A DNA stretch of 64,000 nt from Bailinhaonella thermotolerans (GCF_003594875.1 NZ_QZEY01000004.1:434001-498000), one strand, 5' to 3'. Shown: positions 16,984-26,092, counted from the stretch's first letter. A program made the numbers and translations. The notes: generated by a model from the sequence alone, not told the origin.

Positions 16984-17859
16984 TCACCGTATCGAATCAG
17001 CGATCTCCTGGATCATTTCGACCGACCGTTCGGGTGCTAACGCCTGTTCTCCGAGTGCGTCGAAAGCCTCGCCGTAGTCTCGGATACTCGGATCATCGCC
17101 GGTGATCGTGAGATCCGCGAAGAGGCCCGGGCGTTGATTCTCCAGAAAGAGCACCTCGTCGAAGCCGGACCGGAATCCCAGCAGGGTGAATGGGCCCCGC
17201 ATGCCGAAATGCACTCCGGCCGCGAAGGGAATGACCTTGATCGTCACCCTCCTGCTCCGCGAAGCCAATCGGACGAGGTGGTGAAGTTGGCGCTTCATGA
17301 CCCCGGGGTCGTGCGGGCCCCCCACGTGCCGTCGTATCACGGCTTCGTCGAGTATGTACGTGGCGTGCGGTGGGGTGGGTCTGTCGAGGATCGACTGGCG
17401 GCGCATGCGGATGCGCACGGCCTTGTCGATTTCGTGATCCTGCCCGGCGTACTGCCCGGCGACGCAGCGGGCGTACTCGCTGGTCTGGAGCAGGCCGGGA
17501 ACGAACATGGATTCGAACTGCCGGATCCGCGACGCCGACCATTCGTAGCCGATGTACGTCAGATACGCGGCGTCGATGTCGTTTCTGTAGTCGTCCCACC
17601 ATTCTCGCGATCGAGAGCCCCGGGCGAGATCCAGGAGGTGCTTCACCTGCCGCTGATCGGTGACCTTGTAGAGCGCCAGGAGGGCCTTGAGGTCGTTGGA
17701 GGAGATGCCGACGCTTCCGCGTTCGATGCGAATGATCTTGGAGATGGACCACTCCATCTCCTCTGCGACCTGTTCCTGGGTCAGTTCGGCTGCCCGCCGC
17801 GCGCTCCGTAACTCGGACAGGAGGCGTTGGCGAAGCAGGACGGGGGCTGTGTCGACCAT
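16984..17859 (-). CDS. XRE-family regulator with DUF5753-like C-terminal domain
   Basis: Helix-turn-helix protein of 291 residues. The HTH occupies about residues 10-65 (LRSARRAAELTQEQVAEEME, then SISKIIRIERG). The rest, with WWDDYRNDIDAAYLTYIGYE, FESMFVPGLLQTSEYARC and VIPFAAGVHFGMRGPFTLL, is the C-terminal domain shared by WhiJ-like regulators paired with DUF397 proteins. The ATG at 17859 is preferred; a GTG at 17874 would give five more residues. A promoter and a 13-bp palindrome lie just upstream, so autoregulation is likely. Third-position GC is lower than in the surroundings, as is common for this mobile gene family. Confidence 0.9.
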   Translation of the reverse strand: MVDTAPVLLRQRLLSELRSARRAAELTQEQVAEEMEWSISKIIRIERGSVGISSNDLKALLALYKVTDQRQVKHLLDLARGSRSREWWDDYRNDIDAAYLTYIGYEWSASRIRQFESMFVPGLLQTSEYARCVAGQYAGQDHEIDKAVRIRMRRQSILDRPTPPHATYILDEAVIRRHVGGPHDPGVMKRQLHHLVRLASRSRRVTIKVIPFAAGVHFGMRGPFTLLGFRSGFDEVLFLENQRPGLFADLTITGDDPSIRDYGEAFDALGEQALAPERSVEMIQEIADSIR

Positions 17860-17874
17860 GAGGTTCCCGCTCAC

Positions 17875-17887
17875 TCACACTGTGTGA
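17875..17887. promoter_or_regulatory. Candidate operator of the XRE regulator
   Basis: TCACAC-T-GTGTGA, a perfect inverted repeat of 6-bp arms placed 16 bp before the XRE start codon and inside its leader. Position suits autorepression. Confidence 0.5.
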
Positions 17888-17901
17888 TCAAGGATGTGAC
17901 T

Positions 17902-17926
17902 GCCAGGTGGCGTCTTGCCGCCTGGC
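17902..17926. promoter_or_regulatory. Hairpin in the XRE leader
   Basis: GCCAGGTGGC (17902-17911) and GCCGCCTGGC (17917-17926) pair with one mismatch around GTCTT. It falls at the expected transcription start of the minus-strand promoter and could be an operator or a leader structure. Confidence 0.45.
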
Positions 17927-17931
17927 CATCC

Positions 17932-17961
17932 TATTTACACGGTCCGAGTGATCTTGATCAA
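17932..17961 (-). promoter_or_regulatory. Promoter of the XRE gene
   Basis: On the minus strand TTGATC (17961-17956) and TAAATA (17937-17932) are separated by 18 bp, a fair match to the vegetative -35/-10 elements. The -35 lies in the palindrome CTTGATCAAG and so is also readable on the other strand. Confidence 0.5.
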
Positions 17962-18566
17962 GAGGGGAGAACGCTGAGTAGCTATGCCCGCTCTGTTGGG
18001 GAAAGTGTGGTTGGAGTCGATCGTGTGTGTTGGGGGGCGGCGGTACACTATGGGCCAGATAGCAGACTGCCACCTGGCGGATCTGGCGGCGGTGGAGGGT
18101 GGTGGAGCGTGGGCGTCCCGAAGATCGATTCGCGGCGTGGCGGGGCGGCCTCCTGGTGAGGTCCGCCGTCGGCGGATCACAGACCGTGGAAGAACAGAGA
18201 CGTTCCGCTTCGCGTGGAGCGATCCAGGGTGATCGGGAATGAATCCCCGCCTGCCGCATCGCTCCTAATGGGCGGATCTGGCCAGGATGTCCAAGGACGA
18301 CCATGAGTCCGGCCATCTCGAGCCGTCGTTCGTGGAGCCGCCTCCCGGGATCCCCGATCCCACCTGGCAGTGACTGTCGGAGCCTCGAGAGGCGGCTCCC
18401 TCGGAAACCCACTCGGGAGTTCCCGTGTGTTCCTTTTCGACTTTGGTCGTGCCTATGCCCTTTGGCAAGGGCGGTCGTCGATTTCGCGGGTCACAAATAC
18501 TCATAGCGCATCGATCGCCTCGTGCCTCTCCCGCCTCTGCCGGGTGCGTCCTGGGGGGCGAGTGAC
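17962..18566. other. AT-richer regulatory gap with a recurring CCACCTGGC word
   Basis: No convincing full gene. The word CCACCTGGC occurs at 18070-18078 and 18360-18368, and once inverted within the hairpin at 17899-17911. A 34-codon protein-like stretch lies at 18269-18373. Small hairpins occur at 18379-18399 (GGAGCC/GGCTCC) and 18414-18425 (CGGGA/TCCCG). Confidence 0.45.
18269..18373 (+). pseudogene. Short protein-like fragment or small ORF
   Basis: After a TAA at 18266 the frame reads WADLARMSKDDHES, GHLEPSFVEPPP, GIPDPTWQ and stops at 18371-18373. The codon choice is gene-like and the stretch is acidic and Pro-rich. An ATG at 18287 would give 28 residues but has no good ribosome site. 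It could be the tail of a lost gene or a genuine microprotein. Confidence 0.25.
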
Positions 18567-19076
18567 GTGGCCGGCAAGCTGTCCCTGGCGGCGAAAGGCG
18601 GGCTCGGCGTCGCCGTCTTGACGCCGATCGGTTATCTCCTCCAACGCCACTCGCACCTCGGGCTGAGCGGCAACGAATTCCTCATCGTCGTCGTGTTCCT
18701 CGGCGTGGTCGGCATGGTGTGCGTGTTCCTCGACCATCGGCTCAAGATGGAGCGTCAGCGGCAACAGCACTGCGCGGAGACCATGGGCGCGGATCGGGAT
18801 CACCGCCTGGAGGTCATGCGCGCGGCACAGGCCCACTGCGAGACGATGGCGCGACTGGAGGAGCGGGAGAGGCTGGACATCGCGGTCATCGAGGGCAAAC
18901 TCACGGCGGAGCAGGCCCAAGCCCTTCATCTCTCCCATGCGGTCCAGGACGCGATCATGGCCAAGCGCAGCGGGTTCGTGAAGGAGATGCGGCTTCTACG
19001 AGAAGCGCCCGCTGATCACCTGCAACCATCGCGTCTCCGGCCTCGGCTTGCCCGGGGCCGGGACGACGCGGGTTAG
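18567..19076 (+). CDS. Small membrane-anchored coiled-coil protein
   Basis: Unrecognised protein of 169 residues. The GTG at 18567 follows a GGGGGG run at about 8 nt; another GTG at 18522 is in frame. Two hydrophobic stretches near residues 10-26 and 35-55 (NEFLIVVVFLGVVGMVCVFL) would form one or two membrane passes. They are followed by a long charged helix rich in E, R, H and Q (LKMERQRQQHCAETMG, MARLEERERLDIAVIEG) that should be cytoplasmic. It ends 13 bp from the convergent oxidoreductase gene. It may belong with the XRE/DUF397 island on its left, but no family is evident. Confidence 0.6.
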   Translation: MAGKLSLAAKGGLGVAVLTPIGYLLQRHSHLGLSGNEFLIVVVFLGVVGMVCVFLDHRLKMERQRQQHCAETMGADRDHRLEVMRAAQAHCETMARLEERERLDIAVIEGKLTAEQAQALHLSHAVQDAIMAKRSGFVKEMRLLREAPADHLQPSRLRPRLARGRDDAG

Positions 19077-19089
19077 GCGCGGGGTGGGG

Positions 19090-20079
19090 TCAGGGGGTGG
19101 GGAGGGCGTGGGCGTGGGCCAGGAGTTCGATGGAGCGGAGCCAGGCTTTGCGGTCGGGGGCGGAGGAGACGACGATGAGCTCGTCGGCCCGGGCCTCCTG
19201 GGCGAAGCGGTGCAGGTGGTCGGAGACCTTGTCCGGGGTGCCCACGGCGGTGTGCTTCATCATGTGGGCGATCTGGCCGCCCGCGGGGGCGGCGAGGATG
19301 GCGTCGGCCTCCTCCGGGGTGAAGGTGCGGCCGCGGCCGAGGAAGAGGCTGACCCGCTTGCGCTTGGCGGCGAGGAGCTGCTCCTGGGCCTCCTCGTCGG
19401 TGTCGGCGGCGATCACGTTGATCCCCGCGATGACGTACGGCTCCGCGAGCTGCGCCGAGGGGCGGAACTCCCGCCGGTAGAGGGACACGGCGTCGTGGAG
19501 CTGGTCGGGCGCGAAGTGCGAGGCGAAGGCGTACGGCAGGCCCAGCGCGGCGGCGAGCTTGGCGCCGAACAGGGACGAGCCCAGGATGTACAGCGGGACG
19601 TTCGTGCCCTTGCCCGGGGTGGCGTCGACGCCCGGGATGCGGGTCTGGCCGGTCAGGTACCCCTGCAGCTCCAGGACGTCCTCGGGGAACGCGTCGGCGG
19701 AGGAGGGGTCGCGGCGCAGGGCGCGCATGGTCGGCTGGTCGCTGCCCGGGGCGCGGCCGAGGCCCAGGTCGATGCGGCCGGGGTGCAGCGTCTCCAGGGT
19801 GCCGAACTGCTCGGCGATGGTCAGCGGCGAGTGGTTCGGCAGCATCACGCCGCCCGCGCCCAGGCGGATCGTGCTCGTGTGGGCGGCGACGTGCGCGATC
19901 AGCACGCTCGTGGCGGAGGAGGCGATCGTCGGCATGTTGTGGTGCTCGGCGTACCAGATCCGCCGGTAACCCAGTTCCTCGGCCCGGCGGGCCAGGGTCA
20001 CACTGGCGTTCAGACTGTCACGCGCGCTCTCCCCGTCGCCGATGTGGGCCAGATCGAGGATGGACAGCGGGAGGACCAC
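19090..20079 (-). CDS. Luciferase-like (LLM class) flavin oxidoreductase
   Basis: TIM-barrel flavin-dependent monooxygenase of about 329 residues, group 1 of the bacterial-luciferase-like family. Key stretches: [14 protein letters not shown] at the N-terminus, [27 protein letters not shown] and [14 protein letters not shown], all typical of this group. Start choice: GTG at 20079 matches the usual beginning just before LPLSILDLA; GTGs at 20088 and 20097 are in frame, and a longer frame continues to 20526 without support. Probably uses reduced FMN from a separate reductase. Substrate unknown. Confidence 0.9.
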   Translation of the reverse strand: MVLPLSILDLAHIGDGESARDSLNASVTLARRAEELGYRRIWYAEHHNMPTIASSATSVLIAHVAAHTSTIRLGAGGVMLPNHSPLTIAEQFGTLETLHPGRIDLGLGRAPGSDQPTMRALRRDPSSADAFPEDVLELQGYLTGQTRIPGVDATPGKGTNVPLYILGSSLFGAKLAAALGLPYAFASHFAPDQLHDAVSLYRREFRPSAQLAEPYVIAGINVIAADTDEEAQEQLLAAKRKRVSLFLGRGRTFTPEEADAILAAPAGGQIAHMMKHTAVGTPDKVSDHLHRFAQEARADELIVVSSAPDRKAWLRSIELLAHAHALPTP

Positions 20080-20259
20080 GGCGGGCACACCTTTCACGGG
20101 GCGACATCGACGAGCCGGACGCTGAGTCGTCGACCGGACACAAGTTCTGCCAACACGGGGGAGGCCCCGGTTATTTCGGCCGCCGCCTCGCCCCGGACCC
20201 TTCGCGCCGGCCGGTGGCGGCGGCCCCCGGCGACGCCGGCGCGGGTGATCACAACCTGA

Positions 20260-20481
20260 CCCGCCGGGAGGACCGCCCGCCGCCGCAAGCACAAGGAACG
20301 CCTGGCCCAGCTCGAACTGGAGCGCGAGCAGGAGATCACCCGCCGCCGCCAGATCGAGCTGGAACACGAGTACCGCGAGCGGGCCCTGACGGAACGCCTC
20401 TTCACCCACGCCCTGGAGGACCAGGACCGCCGGCTCGACGCCGGCCTCCCCACCCCCAAGAACGAGGACACCGCCTCCTGA
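20260..20481 (+). pseudogene. Coiled-coil reading frame lacking a start codon
   Basis: From the TGA at 20257 to a TGA at 20479 the frame is open for 73 codons and clearly protein-like: [66 protein letters not shown]. It is a highly charged single helix. GGGAGG at 20266-20271 sits where a ribosome site would be, but no ATG, GTG or TTG follows in frame. A CTG, a +1 frameshift from the frame at 20214, or a mutated start are possible. Confidence 0.5.
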
Positions 20482-20538
20482 TCCCGCGGGCTCGGGCCCG
20501 GCGCCGCCTCGCCGCCGCTCCGGCACCGGGCCGGGTCG

Positions 20539-21210
20539 TCAGGGGCGGGGCGGGAAGCGGAGGGCGTTGGCCCACAGGCGGGTGAGGGTGGTGACGAGGG
20601 TGTCGAAGTCGATGGGATCGGCGTCCTCGTCCGCGAAGGCGGTGTAGGCGACGCGGCTGACCATGCCGGACAGGGCGCGGGAGGTCAGCAGGGGGTCGAG
20701 GGCGGGGTCGGCCGCGCCGCGGGCCTGGAGGTCGGCGATGCCGCGGGCGTTGCGGCGGATGAAGGCGTCGGCGCGGGCGCGGCGCAGGCGGCGGAACGCC
20801 GGGTCGATGTGGGAGACCTGTTCCAGGAGGGCCATCAGCCGGGCGTTGCGGCGGTAGGCCTCCAGGTAGGCGCGGTTGGCCGCCTCCAGCACGGCGTACG
20901 GGTCGCCGTCGCCGGGCACCCGGCCCATGCCCGGGTGCATCATGTCCTCCTGCGCCTCCCGCAGCACCGCGGCGAAGATCTCCTCCTTGTTCGTGAAATA
21001 GGTGTAGAAGGAGCCCGTCGAGCAGTTCGCCTCGCGCGTGATGTCGGTGAGCTTGGCGTCGAGGTACCCCTGCCGCTCGAACACCGCCCGCGCCGCCCGC
21101 ACCAGCGCCTCCCTGGTCCGGACCCCGCGCTTGGTCACGGGCAGCTCCCGCGCCGGGACCTCCGGCGCCATCGACGGCGGGGGAGCGTCCCCCCATTCAT
21201 CCTCGGCCAT
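20539..21210 (-). CDS. TetR-family regulator (AcrR-like)
   Basis: Repressor of 223 residues. The start at 21210 gives a 30-residue acidic N-tail, then an HTH at about residues 35-80 (TREALVRAARAVFERQGYLD, AKLTDITREANCSTGSFYTYF). The frame is open far upstream, but only across intergenic and antisense DNA. The C-terminal domain contains FRRLRRARADAFIRRN and a conserved dimer region. A 24-bp imperfect palindrome starts 16 bp before the ATG, and a near-identical copy lies before the carboxylase/acyl-CoA dehydrogenase operon at 29051. It is therefore likely to repress itself and that operon, with an acyl-CoA as probable ligand (inference). Confidence 0.92.
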   Translation of the reverse strand: MAEDEWGDAPPPSMAPEVPARELPVTKRGVRTREALVRAARAVFERQGYLDAKLTDITREANCSTGSFYTYFTNKEEIFAAVLREAQEDMMHPGMGRVPGDGDPYAVLEAANRAYLEAYRRNARLMALLEQVSHIDPAFRRLRRARADAFIRRNARGIADLQARGAADPALDPLLTSRALSGMVSRVAYTAFADEDADPIDFDTLVTTLTRLWANALRFPPRP

Positions 21211-21225
21211 CCGCCACTTATAGGT

Positions 21226-21249
21226 GAACGTGGATTCGGATTCAAGTTG
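21226..21249. promoter_or_regulatory. Candidate TetR operator, copy 1
   Basis: Sequence GAAC, G, then TGGATTCGGATTCAAGTTG; 23 of 24 bases equal the copy at 29051-29074. It reads as an imperfect palindrome centred on CG, with symmetric AAC, TG, AT, CG, AT, CA and GTT steps three bases apart. It lies 16 bp before the TetR start. Confidence 0.8.
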
Positions 21250-21407
21250 GCGCCGGTCCTCGCGCGCTCCTGCCCGATCCCCCCGCCCCGCCCACGGCCA
21301 TCCCGCCCGGCCGTCGTGTCCAGAGGGTGGCCGGGTGGGGGATGGGTGTTCGAAATGGGGATTCTTACCCATAGGTACGGCATGGCCGCACGCCCGAGCC
21401 TGGTGGC
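21250..21407. other. Spacer between the TetR operator and the small ORF
   Basis: No gene or strong repeat. A short AT-richer patch near 21350-21380 may be the promoter of the rightward genes. Confidence 0.4.
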
Positions 21408-21578
21408 ATGTCCGAAGCCACCCCAGACCCCGGCGCGCGTCCAGAGGCGGACGCCGCGAGCGGCCCCCGCTCCGGTCCCGGTCCCGATACCAGCCCCGCT
21501 TGCGGCGAGAGCGGTCCCGGCTCGCCCATGAGCGCGGACGGCCCGGCCGAGGGCGATGACGGCTGGGTCGACGCCTGA
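21408..21578 (+). CDS. Possible 56-residue acidic Pro/Gly-rich peptide
   Basis: ATG at 21408 opens a frame of 56 codons with G/C-biased third positions, ending EGDDGWVDA. The peptide is disordered-looking (MSEATPDPGARPEADAA start), has one Cys and no signal sequence. The ribosome site is weak. It lies 90 bp before the large subtilisin gene. It might be a small regulatory or precursor peptide, or chance; no family recognised. Confidence 0.3.
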   Translation: MSEATPDPGARPEADAASGPRSGPGPDTSPACGESGPGSPMSADGPAEGDDGWVDA

Positions 21579-21667
21579 CGCGGCCGCCCCTTCGCGCGGG
21601 CCCTCCCGGCGTCAGCGCCGCGTGTCCCGCGCCAGCGAACCACCCCCGCCTCTCCCCGAGGAGTTCC

Positions 21668-24600
21668 ATGCCACGCCCGAAGCGTCTGCCATCGCACGCC
21701 GCGGCCGCCGCGCTCGCGCTCGCGGCGATGATGCCCGGCGCCGCCTTCGCGGACCCCGCGGCCACGGCGTCCGCGGCGCCGACCCCGTCCGCGCCGGCCG
21801 CCCCGCCACCCGGCACCCCGACCTCGCCGAGCACCCCGACCCCGCCGAGCACGCCGGCCCTATCCGGCACGCTGACCCCATCCGGTACGCCGCCGGCCCC
21901 GCCCTCGGCAGCGCCGTCCCCGCCGGGCACGCCGCCTGCCCCGCCCGCGCCGTCCGCCCCCGGCCAGGGCCGGAAAGCGGCGCCCGATCCCGGCGAGCCC
22001 CGGGCCCAGGGCCGTACGCTGCTGGACGGCGCGCCCTCGGGCCGCCACGAGATCACCCTGATCACCGGTGACAAGGTGACGCTGACCGACCTGGGCGGAC
22101 GGCACGCCGTCGACATCCGCCCCGGTCGCCGGCCGGACGGCACCCGCCCCACCTTCGTCAGCCGCGCGGATCCCCGCGGCCTGTACGTGTACCCGGCGGA
22201 CGCGCTGCCCGCGGTGGACTCGGGCCTGGTGGACCGGGAGCTGTTCAACGTCCGGTACCTGGCCGCGAACGGCTACTCCGACAAACGCGCCAGGCGGATC
22301 CCGGTGCTGGTGCAGTACCCCGAGGGGCAGCGCGCGGCGCGCGCCACCGCCGAGAAGCTGCCGGCGAGCACGGCCACGGCGGACCTGCCGAGCATCCGCG
22401 GCGCCGGGCTGGGCGTGGACAAGGCCGGGGCCGGGGCGTTCTGGGCGGCGGTGCGCCCCGCCGAGGTCGCGCCGGGGCCGGCGGCGCGCGCCCTCGGCCA
22501 GGGCGTCTCGCGGCTCTGGCTGGACCGGAAGGTGCGCGCGAACCTGGCCGAGAGCGTGCCGCTGATCGGCGCGCCGCAGGCGTGGTCGGCGGGCCTGGAC
22601 GGAAAGGGCGTCAAGGTCGCGGTGCTGGACACCGGCGCCGACCTGAAGCACCCCGACCTGGCCGGCAAGGTCGCCGAGGCGCGGTCGTTCGTCGCGGGTG
22701 AGGAGGTGCGTGACGGGCACGGGCACGGCACGCACGTCGCCGCGACGATCGCCGGCACCGGGGGTTCCTCCGGAGGCGGGCACAAGGGCGTCGCGCCCGG
22801 CGCCACGCTGCTCGTGGGCAAGGTGCTCGCCGACAACGGCTCGGGCAGTGAATCCGAGGTCATCGCGGGCATGCAGTGGGCCGCGTCCTCCGGCGCCAAG
22901 GTCGTGAGCATGAGCATCGGCGCGTCGCCCACCGACGGCGGCGACCCGATGAGCCAGGCGGTGAACACGCTGAGCGCGAGCACGGGCGCCCTGTTCGTGA
23001 TCGCCGCGGGCAACGACGGCCCGGACCGGCACCGGATCAACTCCCCGGGGACGGCGGACGCGGCCCTGACGGTCGCCGCCACCACCAAGGCCGACGAGAT
23101 GGCCGGCTTCTCCAGCCGCGGTCCCCGCCTGGACAGCGGCCTCAAACCGGACATCGCCGCGCCGGGCGTCGGCATCGTGGCGGCCCGGGCCGCGGGCACC
23201 TCCATGGGCACGCCGGTGGACGACCACCTCACCTCGGCCTCGGGCACCTCGATGGCCACCCCGCACGTGGCGGGCGTCGCGGCGATCCTGGCCCAGAAGT
23301 ACCCGGACTGGAAGGCCCCGCAGTACAAGGCGGCCCTGATGAGCACGGCCAAGGACGCCGGGCACTCCCTCCAGGACCAGGGCGCGGGCCGCGTGGACAC
23401 CGTCGCGGTCACCACGCGCACGGTGTTCGCCACCACGCCCGTCGTGGACTTCGGCACGGGGGACGAGGGGTCGCGCACGCGCGAGCTGACCTACGCCAAC
23501 CTGGGCGACCGGCCCGTGACGCTCACGCTCACGCCCGCGCTGCGCCGTACCGGATCGGAGCCCGCGGAGGGGGCGCTGTCGGCCGACCGGACGCTGACGG
23601 TGCCCGCGCGCGGCACGGCCACCGCGCGGGTCACGCTGAACCCCGAGGGGCTGGCCAGGACGTGGTACTCCGGCTCGGTCGTCGCCGAGGCGGGCGGGGC
23701 GCGGCTCGTCACCCCGGTCGGGCTGAACAACGAGGGCCGCAAGTTCACGCTGACGGTGCGGAGCATCGGCAGGGACGGCGCTCCCATCGACCCGATCACC
23801 ATGGAGACCATCGACGTGAGCGGCGAGAAGGGCTTCGTCGGCCCGGGCTTCCGCGTCGACACGGGCGTCGTCGCCGTGCGCGTGCCCGCCGGGACCTACA
23901 GCGTCTCCCAGATCGCCGACTGGGTGGACGAGGACGACAAGCACAACTGGGGCCGGCTGATCGACCCCGAGATCGAGGTCACGGGGGACACCGAGATCAC
24001 GCTGGACCTGCGCGAGGCGGACCGCCCGCGCTACACCACGCCCGAGCCCGGGCAGCCGCTGAACAACACCCCCTACGACGGCTACCAGCGGACCACCGCG
24101 GGAGGCACTCGCCTGGCGTCCACGCACCTGGCCTGGAGCGCGTGGGACGTGAAGTGGGTCACCCGGACCGAGCGGGTGACCAAGGGCCGGTTCCGGTACA
24201 TCCACCAGGCCGTCCTCGGCCGGGCCGAGACCGCCATGACCGTCCTCGGCGAGAAGCGGTGGGACCTGCTGCCCACCACCGGGTGGCACTACACCTACGT
24301 GGACGCCGACGGCCGGCTGGTCGAGGAGCAGGGCGGGCACCCGGGCTGGACGCCGTTCCGGGGCGTGCGGGACCTGCCGGTGGTGGACGTCGGCCGCGCG
24401 CTGCCCGCGGACCTGGCCGGGCGCGACCTCAAGGGCCGGCTGGCGCTGGTCGAGACCGGCCGGACCGAGGGGTCGAACCTGCCCGAGTGTTTCCTGTGGA
24501 TCGACCGGGTGCGGGCGCTGCGCGACGCGGGCGCCGCGGGGATCGTGGGCTTCGCCCCGGCCCCCGGGAAGCCGGAGCAGCGCTGCGTCCTGCCGCTGGG

Positions 24601-25885
24601 GTACGGCCAGCCGCCGTTCACCGGCCCGCTCCGGGAGATCGGCGTCCCGGTCGTGTCGGTCTCCACGAAGGAGGGCCTGGCCCTGCGCGCCCAGGCCGCG
24701 GGGGGAACGCTGAAGGTCCGGGTCACCGGCACCCCCGACACCCCGTACGCCTACTTCATCAAGGAGTACGAGGAGGGCCGCGTCCCCGCGTCGCTGCGCC
24801 ACTCCTACCGGCGCTCCCAGTTCGCCCGCGTCGACGTGGAGCACGTGACGTCCGATCCCGCGCTGCGGTTCGTGGACTTCCGGTACTCCTGGAAACAGGA
24901 CGAGGAGATCCCGCACGGCGAGCCCGTCGAGGAAGGCGCGGCGGCCACCGGGCACAGCACGCGCCGCGACTACGTGATGGTGTCCAGGGACCGGCTGCAG
25001 ACGAACACCAGCAAGCCGGTGGGCCTCGGCGACCGGCACCTGGGCGAGATGACCACCTCGATGAACGTCTACGACAGGCCCACGCACACCACCGAGCGCG
25101 TGTGGTCGGGCCCGCTCACGCCGGGCGGGTACGTGCCGCCGGACAAGGTGACCCGGATCATGGACCCGGACCGGCCGTGGCCCGCGACGCCGGGGCTCAA
25201 CCTGGCGTGCGACCTGTGCCGCAGGGGCGACTCGCTGATGCCGTTCTTCTCGACGGTCCGGCAGAGCGACGGCGTCATGCAGCACGACTACGTGAACCGG
25301 CTGATCGGGGACTACTACGAGTACCGGCTGACCCGCGACGGGGTGGAGATCCCGCTGTCGAACCCGTACGCGGCCCCGGCCTGGCGGCTCCCGCCCGAGC
25401 GGGCCATCTACCAACTGCGCGCCAAGGACGACGCGAACGAGGTGACCTGGACGTTCGCCTCCGAGCGGCCGGCCGCGGACACCTCCGCGCCGGGCATGAT
25501 CTGCCCCGCCATCGGCAGCGGCGCGTGCGGACCGGAGCCGCTGGTGTACGTCGCCTACGACCTCGGGGACACCCTGAGCAAGGGCGGCGGCGCGGTGCGG
25601 GCCGGGCGCCCGCACACGTTCACCGTCAACGTCCACCACGCGGCCTCGACGGAGCGGATGCCGCGCATCGCCGGGCTGAGGCTGTGGGCGAGCACCGACG
25701 GCGGCGAGCGGTGGACGCCGGTCCGGGTCGAGCGGGACCGGGACGGCCTGTTCCGGGCCACGGCCGTCCACGAGCTCCAGGGCCGCCCGGGCGGCGTGGT
25801 CAGCCTCAAGGCCGAGGCCTGGGACGCCGCGGGGAACCGGATCGAGCAGCGGACGTTCAGGGCGTTCGAGGTGCGCGCCCGCTGA
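21668..25885 (+). CDS. Large secreted subtilisin-like serine protease (S8) with PA domain
   Basis: Exported multidomain protease of 1405 residues. The start follows GAGGAG. Signal peptide to about AFA-DP (28), then a 70-residue Pro/Thr/Ser-rich linker and a propeptide-like region (GRHEITLITGDKVTLTD). The catalytic triad is Asp321 (VAVLDTGADLKHPDL), His356 (GHGHGTHVA) and Ser528 (SGTSMATPHVAG), with Asn449 as oxyanion residue. A PA-like domain occurs near 930-1010 (LALVETGRTEGSNLPECF). The C-terminal 350 residues are beta-rich. Such giant subtilisins are common in actinomycetes and degrade extracellular protein. A hairpin at 25952 follows. Confidence 0.94.
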   Translation: MPRPKRLPSHAAAAALALAAMMPGAAFADPAATASAAPTPSAPAAPPPGTPTSPSTPTPPSTPALSGTLTPSGTPPAPPSAAPSPPGTPPAPPAPSAPGQGRKAAPDPGEPRAQGRTLLDGAPSGRHEITLITGDKVTLTDLGGRHAVDIRPGRRPDGTRPTFVSRADPRGLYVYPADALPAVDSGLVDRELFNVRYLAANGYSDKRARRIPVLVQYPEGQRAARATAEKLPASTATADLPSIRGAGLGVDKAGAGAFWAAVRPAEVAPGPAARALGQGVSRLWLDRKVRANLAESVPLIGAPQAWSAGLDGKGVKVAVLDTGADLKHPDLAGKVAEARSFVAGEEVRDGHGHGTHVAATIAGTGGSSGGGHKGVAPGATLLVGKVLADNGSGSESEVIAGMQWAASSGAKVVSMSIGASPTDGGDPMSQAVNTLSASTGALFVIAAGNDGPDRHRINSPGTADAALTVAATTKADEMAGFSSRGPRLDSGLKPDIAAPGVGIVAARAAGTSMGTPVDDHLTSASGTSMATPHVAGVAAILAQKYPDWKAPQYKAALMSTAKDAGHSLQDQGAGRVDTVAVTTRTVFATTPVVDFGTGDEGSRTRELTYANLGDRPVTLTLTPALRRTGSEPAEGALSADRTLTVPARGTATARVTLNPEGLARTWYSGSVVAEAGGARLVTPVGLNNEGRKFTLTVRSIGRDGAPIDPITMETIDVSGEKGFVGPGFRVDTGVVAVRVPAGTYSVSQIADWVDEDDKHNWGRLIDPEIEVTGDTEITLDLREADRPRYTTPEPGQPLNNTPYDGYQRTTAGGTRLASTHLAWSAWDVKWVTRTERVTKGRFRYIHQAVLGRAETAMTVLGEKRWDLLPTTGWHYTYVDADGRLVEEQGGHPGWTPFRGVRDLPVVDVGRALPADLAGRDLKGRLALVETGRTEGSNLPECFLWIDRVRALRDAGAAGIVGFAPAPGKPEQRCVLPLGYGQPPFTGPLREIGVPVVSVSTKEGLALRAQAAGGTLKVRVTGTPDTPYAYFIKEYEEGRVPASLRHSYRRSQFARVDVEHVTSDPALRFVDFRYSWKQDEEIPHGEPVEEGAAATGHSTRRDYVMVSRDRLQTNTSKPVGLGDRHLGEMTTSMNVYDRPTHTTERVWSGPLTPGGYVPPDKVTRIMDPDRPWPATPGLNLACDLCRRGDSLMPFFSTVRQSDGVMQHDYVNRLIGDYYEYRLTRDGVEIPLSNPYAAPAWRLPPERAIYQLRAKDDANEVTWTFASERPAADTSAPGMICPAIGSGACGPEPLVYVAYDLGDTLSKGGGAVRAGRPHTFTVNVHHAASTERMPRIAGLRLWASTDGGERWTPVRVERDRDGLFRATAVHELQGRPGGVVSLKAEAWDAAGNRIEQRTFRAFEVRAR

Positions 25886-25951
25886 CGCCGGCCCGGCCGC
25901 CGGGCGCGTGAAGGCGATGCCCGGGCGGCGGGGGCGAGAAGGGAGCGGAGA

Positions 25952-25980
25952 GGCGGCGGGTTCCGGGAGGACCCGCCGCC
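25952..25980 (+). terminator. Hairpin after the subtilisin gene
   Basis: GGCGGCGGGT (25952-25961) pairs with ACCCGCCGCC (25971-25980) around 9 nt, 66 bp after the stop codon. Confidence 0.6.
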
Positions 25981-26092
25981 AAGCCGCGCCCGGGTCCCGG
26001 CGTGATCAGGAGAACCCGGATTCCCGTGACAATCGGTGCGTCAGTGGCTTAAATGGTCTTCCTGACGCGGTGACGGCGCGGGATCGGGGGGC

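Noticed and set aside
17984-18232. An 82-codon ORF in the XRE upstream gap
   Set aside because: Codon third positions show no G/C bias, the peptide has no recognisable feature, and the DNA carries promoter-like and repeated regulatory words.
20080-20526. N-terminal extension of the luciferase-like gene
   Set aside because: The extension is antisense to the coiled-coil frame, and homologues begin at about LPLSILDLA.
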